A stretch of DNA of 64,000 nucleotides, from assembly GCA_963576735.1 (NCBI GenBank), contig OY755197.1, positions 198,501-262,500 on the forward strand. The letters are read 5' to 3'. Each line of letters starts with the position of its first letter. Position 1 is the first letter of the stretch. This DNA comes from Bedellia somnulentella. Taxonomy: Eukaryota > Arthropoda > Insecta > Lepidoptera > Bedelliidae. The notes below the pieces were generated by a model that searched no databases, was not told the origin of the DNA, and worked only from the letters and a program-made list of their open reading frames with translations. Shown here in pieces: positions 38,436-48,001 of the stretch. Position numbers and translations under genes: made by a program.

Positions 38436-39349
38436 TGATTGCGTCATTAGCCGATAGCTCCATAAAACAGTACAATGTTTGTTATAAAAAATGGTTTAAA
38501 TTTTGTGTCCAAAATTCCATAAATTGTTATGAGGCTACAATCACTGATGTATTGAAATTTTTAACTTATAACTTTGAATGTGGTAGTCAATTTGGGAGCC
38601 TTAATACTTTCAGAGCAGCCCTGTCTTTAATTCTAGGACCTAGTGTTTCAAAAGATGAGAGTCTGACAAGATTTTTCAAAGGGGTGTATCGCCTTCGACC
38701 ACCCATGCCTAAATATGGTATGACTTGGGATACTTCATGTGTACTATCTTATTTATCTACACAATATCCAAACGAAACCCTAGGTCTTGATATGCTCACT
38801 AAAAAATGTGTCACTCTGCTAGCTCTCGTTACAGCTCATCGGGTCCAAACACTTTCGAAAATATTAATTAAAAACCTTCAAATTAGAGATAACGAAATAA
38901 TTATTAAAATTCCTGACCTGATTAAAACTTCAAAACATGGTGCAAATCAACCTGTTTTAGTCTTACCTTACTTCTTACAAAAGAAGGAAGTATGTCCAGC
39001 CCAAACAATAACTGATTATATAAGAAAAACATCTCACTTGAGGAAAGATGAATATTTTTTTATAGGTTGTAAAAAACCGCACAAGCCGGTAACTGCACAA
39101 ACTCTATGCCGTTGGATAAAGAGTACCTTACAGGCGAGCGGAATTGACGTATCCATATTTTCATCACATTCGGTTAGGCATGCGTCTACGTCAAAAGCGC
39201 ATCACTTGGGCGTAAATATTGACCAAATCAGAAGGACGGCAGGCTGGAGCGAAAGCTCTGACACCTTTTTCAAATATTACAACCGAAATATAGACAGGCA
39301 GGACCCGACAGCCTTAGCGAGAGCTATTATTAATGATGATACAAATTGA
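38435..39349 (+). CDS. DIRS tyrosine recombinase
   Basis: 304 residues, starting MIASLADSSIKQYNVCYKKW. The ATG shares its A with the pol stop (TAATG). Catalytic residues: Arg in LVTAHRVQTLSKI, His-x-x-Arg in SSHSVRHASTSKA, final Tyr in SDTFFKYYNR, as in the phage-integrase-like recombinases of DIRS elements. It integrates a circular DNA intermediate without target duplication. The frame is intact although pol is broken. Confidence 0.92.
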   Translation: MIASLADSSIKQYNVCYKKWFKFCVQNSINCYEATITDVLKFLTYNFECGSQFGSLNTFRAALSLILGPSVSKDESLTRFFKGVYRLRPPMPKYGMTWDTSCVLSYLSTQYPNETLGLDMLTKKCVTLLALVTAHRVQTLSKILIKNLQIRDNEIIIKIPDLIKTSKHGANQPVLVLPYFLQKKEVCPAQTITDYIRKTSHLRKDEYFFIGCKKPHKPVTAQTLCRWIKSTLQASGIDVSIFSSHSVRHASTSKAHHLGVNIDQIRRTAGWSESSDTFFKYYNRNIDRQDPTALARAIINDDTN

Positions 39350-39539
39350 CACATTCGTATAATTATAATTAAATCATTGTAATGATTATTATTTCATTGT
39401 TTATTAATAAGTTCATGTAGTATGTACTTCTATTGAATAGATGTCTACACTGTAATTGCATATTATGTGTCTTGCAAATTCAAAACAATTACTTTGCAAT
39501 AAAAGTTGATTTCATAATAACAGAAGTTTGATATTTTTA

Positions 39540-40040
39540 TATCTGTAGCTCTCAACATCTACATGTGTATATATAATAACGAATTTAATTTTCAGCTTAC
39601 TAATCTTGAGAACGAAGCCCACGTATAACTTATGATTAAACGAACTTACCTGTACGTGAAGTTCTATCATAGTTATACGTGGGCTTCGTGCGAAGAGATT
39701 AGTAAGTCCCTCCCGCCCATCCCCGATCTAAAAATATCACAGTTATGAATACTTACTCTAAACTAAATGATAGACCGGAATTGACGCGGGCCAATGAGAG
39801 CTAAGCTGTCAAACAAGATGACTTTTTTAACGTCAAAAAGAAATAAAGAAAAATTATACAGGAAACGGAAATGGTCCACTATAATTCTCAAATAAAGTGC
39901 ATAGTGGTGAATCCTGGGTGAAACTACATGTGTATATATAATAACGAATTTAATTTTCAGCTTACTAATCTCTTCGCACGAAGCCCACGTATAACTATGA
40001 TAGAACTTCACGTACAGGTAAGTTCGTTTAATCATAAGTT
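39540..40040 (+). repeat. DIRS right terminal repeat and internal complementary region
   Basis: 39560-39630 is the reverse complement of the first 70 bp of the element. 39640-39710 contains a further inverted copy of the TTATACGTGGGCTTCG end. 39766-39990 is the inverted copy of the left terminal repeat. The sequence ends ...TCGTTTAATCATAAGTT. This is the split/inverted arrangement of DIRS elements. Confidence 0.85.
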
Positions 40041-40271
40041 TTAGAGCTTCCCATACCAACACAAATATCCCAGCAATTATTTCTAAGCTCAATACCAGAC
40101 ATTGAAATTAACCTTGCAGATGAAAACATTAGCTTAAAACGGGGCTGTGATAATTGTAGGACTGAGTATTGGCCGACTTGGGAGGGTGAGCAATGGAGTT
40201 GGGATAATCTTCGTAATTTGTATTGCCCCGATTGTTCGAATGATTGTTATAATGACGAGTCATATTTATGA
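40041..40271 (+). pseudogene. Right part of the ORF interrupted by the DIRS element
   Basis: 77 codons including the stop, in frame with 12379-12402 once the DIRS is removed. It reads LELPIPTQISQQLFLSS, then two CxxC pairs: GCDNCRTEYWPTWEG and YCPDCSNDCYNDESYL, then TGA. The four cysteines suggest a zinc ribbon at the C-terminus. I do not recognise the family. It could be a host exon or part of an older transposon; the splice acceptor on the left side supports a real gene. Confidence 0.5.
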
Positions 40272-40890
40272 ATTTGGTTTGAGGTGCAATACACATGAAC
40301 AGAATAAAAAGATTTTAGTTACCTATGTTTATTTTTAGTTTGAATTTCATGGATGTATTGTAAGTAAATTTTAATATATTTTTTCATAAAAATATTTTTT
40401 TTACTGTATTTTTTCAAGCTACCAGTAAACACACTACAGTATTCTTTTACTCAATCTACGTAGAAAATATATATAAATATATATAAAATGACAGATTTTT
40501 AGCGTAGATGCATCCAACCCAATGGGACAATTTTTGGTGTGTTGAAAGATATTTGTTTGTTTGTTTGTTTTGAATTATAATTTTCATAGGTGTGCCTTTT
40601 AAGGAACCTGTCAAAAAGAGATGTCAAAAAATAAATGTGTTTTTTTTCTGGAATTTTCAACAAACTCTTTTGTAAATAATACATTAGAGTATAATTTAAC
40701 TCAATGTACATAGATACTAGTTGGTTTCAATATTCTGGCTACAATAGCTTAAGAGAAATTAGGCTTTGAAATAACCTCTGCAGATTTGACGTTTTTGTCA
40801 AAATCTCGGAAAGTATTCATGATAGCCGGCTGTAAATTGGAGCGCAGCCTATTAAATAGTAACGAACAAACGTGTAAAAAAAACCAGAAA
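40272..40890. other. Non-coding, AT-rich
   Basis: TTTG repeats near 40553-40570 and TATA-rich sequence near 40465-40490. I see no gene. Confidence 0.45.
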
Positions 40891-42680
40891 ATCTCACAGT
40901 GGCCACTGCTCCTTCCTTACCCTGCCAGACCCTTTCCTAGATGGTCTGGTCGGAACATTGATGTTTACTATCTGTAACAGCTCCGGACAATCTATGTAAC
41001 CTCTAATTATTTTTAAAAAGAAAATAACACCAGCCACTGTCCTACGGAGTTTAAGGGGAAGGAGATGGAGACGTTCACATCGGTGCTCGTAGTCGGTGTA
41101 GGGAATCTTAAATTTAAATCCGATGTAGCGTGTGAACTTTCTCTGAATCCTCTCCAGCCTATTTATATAAACCACGTATTGAGGGTTTCAAATCTGGCTG
41201 GCATATTCAAGATGACTTCGAACATACGCACAGTACAGCAGCTTTACAGTCTTCATTGATTTAAAAGGCTTAGAAGCTCGCATAATAAAACCAAGAGATT
41301 TGGATGCTTTACTAACAATGTTGTCTATGTGCCGATCGAATAGTAATTTGCTATCATAAGTGACACCTAGATCACGATGAAAGTGCTCTAGCTAAATTTT
41401 GACCTTTGATTGTGTAAGCAGCTTCGAACAAATGTCTCTTTCTAGAGAAAGTAACACAAAAGCACTTAGAGACATTTAGGTCTGACTTGTTACCCACACA
41501 ATAATGGTCTAGTCTGCAGAGATCCTCTTGGAGACACAAAACATCAGCAGCATTATTGACAACCATAAATACTTTCATATCGTCTGCAAAAAGTAAATGG
41601 GAGTAATTTTTAAAACAAGAGTCAATGTCGCCGACAAAACCAATAAATAGTAGGGGACCTAAAAGAGAACCCTGTGGTACTCCAGAGGGGATACTTCTCC
41701 AAACAGATGTGTAACCATTAAGTACAACTGCCTGAGACCTATTACTAACATATGATGTAAACCATCTGAAAAGATTACCTCTAATGCCAGCAAAATTAAG
41801 CTTGTTCAGGAGTAAACAGTGGTCAATTCGGTCAAAGGCTTTGCTATAATCTGTGTATATTGCGTCGACTTGATCACCATGATCCAACTTATTTGTAATA
41901 AAATCACTAAAAACTAAAAGGTTAGAGACCGTGGATCTACGTTTTAGAAAACCGTGCTGGGCTGGACTAAAGGTATGCTTCAAAGCGCTGTAGAGCTGCG
42001 AGTAGATAATGCGCTCGAGTATCTTGGACAGTAGACACAGTTTGGAAATAGGCCTGAAATTCTCTACGCAGTGTTTGGCGCCCTACTTATGGATTGGTGA
42101 AATAAAGGCGGCTTTCCAGCGAGAAGGCATAATACCTTCATTGATACAACGTTGAAAAAGTAATGCAACCGGTACACTTAATTCAGATGCACAATTCACT
42201 AAGAAAACGGCTGGTATGGTATCAGGTCCTGCTGATTTGGTTAGATCTAATGAACTTAGTAGTCTTTCAACCTCTGATACATTGATTTTAACTGAGCCAA
42301 TGTCACAATTTGCGTTGGAGGGGGCTATAGTATTCATAATATTCTGTTTAGCGTTGTTAGAAGAAATATTCCCATTACTGTTATCCAAAAAAGTTGACTG
42401 AAAGTAAGATGAAAAAAAAATTGGCCAGTGTCAGCAAGAGACATACAAGAGGGGAAAGTACTATTATTATTTTGACTTTTTAAGTACGACCAGAAAGCCT
42501 TAGTAGGTTAGTTTTAATAGAATTTTCGATGCTTCAAATATAGGCTGAGAAACGATATCGTTCGGCTTTATTAACTCGGTCTCTCAGAAGGCGAAACGAT
42601 GATTCATCCGATAAATTCCCATAGTTTTTAAACTTAATCAAAAATTTATACTTTTCTCTAACCATCTTTATGAGAGAGCT
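40891..42680 (-). pseudogene. Decayed Jockey/CR1-group LINE ORF2 (RT)
   Basis: Fragments on the minus strand in different frames. 42083-42388 has LLSSLDLTKSAGPDTIPAVF and PSRWKAAFISPIHK. 41372-41983 has FSPAQHGFLKRRSTVSNLL, IYTDYSKAFDRIDHCLL (catalytic Asp), GVPQGSLLGPLLF and HLLFADDMKVF (catalytic Asp pair). 40894-41175 has the C-terminal RLERIQRKFTRYIGFK. Remains of the linker run to about 42680 (KFLIKFKNYGNL). Several frameshifts and stops. Endonuclease not found. Confidence 0.82.
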
Positions 42681-42809
42681 GTAAATGTAAAGCATGTAAA
42701 TGTATGAAAATATGTTCCACGTTGCAGGGACTGGCGTAAAAAGGCGTATTATGCGAGAAATCGTATTAAGCGTGATCGTATTAAACGGGTTCTACTGTAT
42801 ATATATTTT

Positions 42810-43062
42810 ACCCATTTATATTTCACAAAAAATCGCCAAACTGTTGTTGGTTGATTAATTATATATATATATATATATATATTTATTTTATATAATTAAT
42901 AAATAATTAATAATTAATTGTATATATATATATATGGTTGGCAATAGTAAGTACTCTATAGGTATGGTGTATAAAATACATAGTGCACTCATTAATAAGT
43001 TTTGTGTCTTAAATTAATCGAACTACAACAGTTTGGCGATTTTTTGTGAAATATAAATGGGT
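42810..43062. mobile_element. MITE-like element, 253 bp with 38-bp perfect TIRs
   Basis: 42810-42847 and 43025-43062 are exact reverse complements, beginning ACCCATTTATATTTCACAAA. The interior is AT-rich with two (AT)n tracts. I could not define a target duplication; it may instead be an inverted duplication. Confidence 0.7.
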
Positions 43063-43739
43063 GTTAGTTTTACAACTAACTTATCAATATTTATATGCAT
43101 GAAGCGCAAATTCAAATCAAACATTTCCTCTTGGTTTGGACTTATTCCTAAGCATATGAATATAATTGTTTTTTAATCTCAGGAGCATAAGTAATTTATA
43201 AATATTATTGTTAAAAATAAATTTATTAAGAAAAGCATATATCGGGACAAACTTTTAAAGTGAATTTACGTAAGATCTTTATGGAGAAACAGATACAAGA
43301 TTCCGCTCAATATTATGCACGCAAATAAAATAAAATATGAAGATAAGAAGGTCATGTTTTTGTGTTTTTGATGTTTTTATTTGTTCTTATGTTCATCTTC
43401 ATCTTCACGTTCAATGGTCTCAGTTGGGTTGTTTAGAAACAGAATAATTTTAAATATAAAGTATGCATTTTTTGTTCGTTTGATGATTGGCTTAAAGTTT
43501 GAAGTATAAATGTGTTTTGTTTTTATTAACTTAAATTAAATGTACAACCGCATATTTAAACAGGTCTTTTTTATTTTTATATTAATTTTTTATTTTATTT
43601 TTATTTTATTTTATTGAGGAAACAAACAGTCGTTTTAACAAATATGTATAAAGTTTACAAGGACATATCATAAACCTATAGTTCCCTAAATATATAAAAA
43701 CAATTGAAATTAGCGTAGTTTGATTCTAGCTAGATGTAT
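43063..43739. other. AT-rich non-coding stretch
   Basis: No ORF with motifs. TTTTATTTTATT-like simple sequence near 43566-43616. Confidence 0.45.
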
Positions 43740-44383
43740 CGCACCTTTAGAATTGAAGTGACTCAATTAAAAATTTTAAGAAAATGTCTTTTTTACATCG
43801 AACGACTTATAAACATGTATTCTATCCGCTTATTAAAAATAAACAGACTCTTTTAGCCCAGAAAAGGACAAAAGTACTATTTCCGTCTCTTTCAAATCAC
43901 GCGCCTACCGCGCCTCCCTCGGTATTGAAGGACCCCATTCAGTGTTGCGTGGACAGTGCTAAACGTTTGGTGCCGCGCGGTCATTCCGTAAGCGACGTAA
44001 ACTGTAATCCGCCGTTTTAATACTAAAGGCAGGTAAGCTATTTGTTCGATATTTATTTTTGTAATGACGCTTTTTTGGTTTTGGGCGTTTTAATACTGAA
44101 TGATAATGATATTGTGGTGTCGTATTAGTAATGCCGTCATTTTATTACTTAATACAGCTTAAATGAGCGAACCTTATTTAATATTATGGCTTTACTTTAC
44201 TAACCGATTTTGTGGCTACGGAGACGTATGCGTAAATATGTTTATTCTTTACTGAATGCTGTGTGCCTACTTGAGCTTTATTGAAATTGAGTGTTTTTAT
44301 TTTTATTTCAGATAAAGTTTGAGATTATTAATGAAAAGAAGAGCAGATCACATTTAAGAACTATTAACCCAGAATGAGAATAA

Positions 44384-46728
44384 AATGCAAGAACAATGTG
44401 AAGAGATAAGAACAGCAAGTCCTGAAAGTTATGTTCAAAATGAATCTGAGAAGTATGATGAGGAAAACTATCAAAAACAACTCTTAGATAAAGCGATGGA
44501 TGGAAGTCTGGTACGAATCCTTTAATTTTAGTGCAACCGGCATCTGAACAACGAATTTTAATGGATGTAAACCATACGTCGGAAATCAGTGGTGAGTACT
44601 ACGTTGATTCAATTATTGAAGAACAATCATCACAAAAAATACGAGATCGGTCCAGTAGTACATCATGATCCAGTTCTTCAGCGTCATCATCATCCAGTTC
44701 CAGTACATCGTCGTTGTCATCAAAGTCTTCTTCAACAAAAAAACAAGATGGAGACGAAATGAACATAAACAGCTCACCTTCAATCATACCAGGTACTACA
44801 ACAGACTGCACGAATATAATTTGGGCCGAACCTTCAACTAGTAAAAGACTTTTATATAGAAAGATAAACTACTGTCAATCACCTTGCATTCTGAGGAATC
44901 CGATGCTGATTTGAGTGATGCTGATCCGACTTATAACGTTTTATCGTTACGACGCGACGCTCAGTAAGTTCTGAATCTGAATCACATCCACAGAATAAAA
45001 AATCTAGGAAGCGTCTGCGCAATCCATCTCAATGGAAACAAAATGTCGTTAAATCGCTTCGGAATAGCGGAAAGGCCTACCAATCACTTTCAAAATCTTA
45101 TAAAGAGGTACCTGCAAAATGGTTAGAGATAGTTGTGTTTGTAGACTTCGTTGTTCTGATAATATAACCCCTGAGAAGAGATTTGAAATATTCGATTGTT
45201 ATTGGCAGCTAAGTAATTTGAACTTGAAGAGATCTTTTACCAAGGCATGCATGATGGAGATGAAACCCAAATATAAGTACACAAATGCTGCCAATCCTCG
45301 TAAACCTAACACAGCTTTTTATTTTACTGTTGATAACCAAAGAATTCGCGTATGTAAAACTTTTTTTATTAATACACTAGATATAACAGAGAGAAAAATA
45401 AGAACTGTGAAATTGAAAACAAATTCCAATGGCTTTGTAGAAGAAGATCTTAAAGGGCGTTCTAGAAGCCGAGCACCGATTGACGCATGTCTTGTACAAG
45501 ATATGAAAGACCATATTAATAGTATACCACGCATAGAGTGCCATTATCTAAGATCTTCTACTACAAGAGAATATATTGATGGCAGCAAGAGTATAAAAAA
45601 GCTATGTAGGAACTTTAATTCTAATCAAACCAAAGAAAACAAACCTCACGCTCTATACTGGGTTTTTTATTTAGTACTAACAACTGAATTTAATATAAGC
45701 TTTTTTAAACCCAAAAAAGATCTATGTGACCAATGTACAAAAACTCTGTGTAGAGAAGAGAAGAGAAGCGATCGCTGTAACATTGACGAAACTAATATTT
45801 GTGCTGTTTACGATCTAGAAGCTGCAATGACTTGCCTTAAAGGAGACGTTTCATCATTTTATTATAGATCAAGACTTAATTTTTATAATTTTACCATAGT
45901 CGAATTAGCTCCTAATTCAAAAGACACCAATAAACAGAAAAGTGATAGCGAGTTAGGTGCTTATAAAGAAGTATATTGCTACTTTTGGAATGAAACACAG
46001 GGTAATAAAGGGGCGATTGAAATAGGTTCCTGCGTGTTTGATTATTTAAAGTCTATAAGTGAAAATAATGCCGACAAAACATTAAATGTTATATTTTATT
46101 CTGACAATTGTAATGGTCAAAACAAAAATAAATATATTGCCAGTTTATATTCTTATGCAGTAGCTCATTTTGAAAATATTCAATCAATAACGCAAAAATA
46201 TTTGATCAAGGGACACACCCAGAATGAGGGGGACAATGCACACAGTTTGATAAAAAAAGAAGTAAAGAGAAACCTAAGATCTGGTCCTATTTACATACCT
46301 CAACAATATGTGCCTATAATTAGAGGTGCTAGAAAAACGGGAACCCCATTTAGATTAAAGGAGTTAGATTATAATATATTTTTTAGATTTAAAAGTGTTA
46401 CAGAACGATTGGGGATATAACTTTAATAAGGATATTGATAAGAATGCAGTGGGTTGGAGGGACTCAGATAGCGAGATAAGTGTTAAAATTTGTTAAGGAC
46501 GAGTTATTTGTATTTTACTATAAAAATACATACGCCGAAAAATATTTAAAAAAAGTAAATATGCACAATAAAAGAAATAAAATGAAAGGAGCGTGTGAAA
46601 TAACATTATCAAAGGCTTATAGTAACAAAATAGAGCTAGCGGAAAATAAAAAGAAAGGTTTGAGTTACCTTTTAAGAACTAAAGCAATCTCTAGTACATA
46701 CGCCTGGTTTTATGACTCAATTTTGTAA
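44384..46728 (+). pseudogene. Sola/DUF7869-like transposase, several frame breaks
   Basis: The N-terminal part starts at ATG 44384 (MQEQCEEIRTASPESYVQNE), acidic and serine-rich, broken by stops near 44523 and 44667 and by a shift just before 45119. The main intact block, 45119-46420, has a cysteine cluster (CDQCTKTLC), a candidate catalytic Asp in ICAVYDLEAAMTCL, a second in NVIFYSDNCNGQNKNKYIA, and an acidic residue region KGHTQNEGDNAHSLIKKEVK. The C-terminal block, 46480-46728 in another frame, has FYYKNTYAEKYLKKVNMHNK. At least three lesions; the catalytic core is complete. Confidence 0.72.
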
Positions 46729-47871
46729 TTAATTACTACTTAATCATCTATTTTGATCTCATTTAAGTGTTGAAGCAAATTATGTTATCTTCTACTGTTT
46801 TAATTTCACAAAGGTGTTTCTTATTTTGTTGATTCTTTCTAAGTTTTAATTTTTATAAACGTATAAGACTTAGTTATTCAAAAAATACCAAATAACTATT
46901 GGTTTGTTATTGTTTTTCTACTCTTCTGATAAGAAGTATTTTTTTTTAGTAAATAATACCCAACTGGGTAAATTCTATATGTGAGCTGACTGATCTAAGT
47001 AGGTACTAAACATGTTGTAAGATTTAAGGATTAACCCTGGAGTGGTCGCGCGGACTACATATTATTATGTACTCCACTGATACAAAACCGGCAAATCCTC
47101 AGAAAGGGATTGTTCAATTATTATTCATTATTGTCATTTATTATCATATAAAAGATTTGAGCTCACTTGACGTTTTATTTGAATTTATAAATGGACTACA
47201 TATGTAGTCCACGCGACCATATACGTTATATTTAGAGTGCGCCCACTGCAGGGTTTAGGAATTTTTTTTCAAGTCTGATTGTTAATTTTCGAATAAGTAT
47301 TAGTAGGACCAAAACAAGTAGGTATTATTTATTTTTTATGTGAGATGATAATGTGATGTTGTAGCAGTTAGTATCAGTAACTACCTAAGCGTTGTGATTA
47401 GTGTTTAAGATGATTATTTTGTGAGACAAAATTTCAAAATATACAATTATGAAACACACTCTGTTTTTCACTTTCCTATAATTTAGTAAGTCCTCAATAA
47501 CTAAACTAGCATATTCCAAAATAAGTCACCTTGCAAAACTATAGCAACAGAAAATAAGTGCCTCTTTTTTAAATAGTCACATTTTATGTATGTATTTTAA
47601 CTAAAAAATAGACAGAAAATCAACTAAGTCAATAATATTAAATTGTTTTCGGAAATTAAATGACACATTTTTTTTATTATGAAATAATAAAGGTTCTTAT
47701 TAGTTATACTTACAGGATTTATATCCAATCATTAATACAATGCCTACCCTACGGGAAAAAACAAAAATTGTAACATGAAACGCTAAGGCTTGGAGTATTA
47801 TGATAGGAAAACTAAAAATGGTCAATTCTTCAATTACATTTTTGGCGTTTACCAAAAAACAAAAATTTGGG
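46729..47871. other. 3' non-coding part of the Sola-like transposon
   Basis: About 1.1 kb of AT-rich sequence between the transposase end and the 3' TIR. It includes paired motifs GACTACATATTATTATGTA (about 47053) and GGACTACATATGTAGTCC (47192-47209), the latter a perfect 18-bp palindrome. No gene seen. Confidence 0.5.
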
Positions 47872-48001
47872 ATTAAGCCACTTCAATTCTAAAGGTGCGG
47901 TATGTTTAAATAATACATTTTACAAGTTACTAAAGGTTCTCAATTGAGATACAATAAAAATAACAAAAGTAATAAAAATAACAATAACAACAAAAGTAAT
48001 A

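Larger units (their letters stand above)
12403..40040 (+). mobile_element. DIRS retroelement, split by a Polinton insertion
   Basis: Left terminal repeat (12403-12660), gag (12748-13897 and 36250-36536), pol with RT/RNase H/methylase-like domain (about 36541-38435), tyrosine recombinase (38435-39349) and a right terminal region with inverted and internally complementary repeats (39540-40040). Without the 22.35-kb Polinton and its TSD the element is about 5.3 kb, normal for DIRS. No target duplication is seen apart from a shared GTT at the ends, as expected for recombinase-based integration. Confidence 0.9.
43740..47899 (+). mobile_element. DNA transposon, 4160 bp, Sola-like, with 4-bp TSD
   Basis: The ends are inverted repeats, CGCACCTTTAGAATTGAAGT(G) perfect for 21 bases and continuing with few mismatches to about 28 (43740-43767 and 47872-47899). 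GTAT flanks both sides (43736-43739 and 47900-47903), a 4-bp duplication. It encodes one transposase-like protein (44384-46728). The 4-bp TSD and the SDNCxGQNKN signature suggest the Sola group, but this is from memory of family traits; DUF7869-type is an alternative label. Confidence 0.75.

Noticed and set aside
43784..44020. 78-codon ORF as an exon of the Sola-like transposase
   Set aside because: No similarity to the expected N-terminus, which I can follow from 44384; may be leader sequence.
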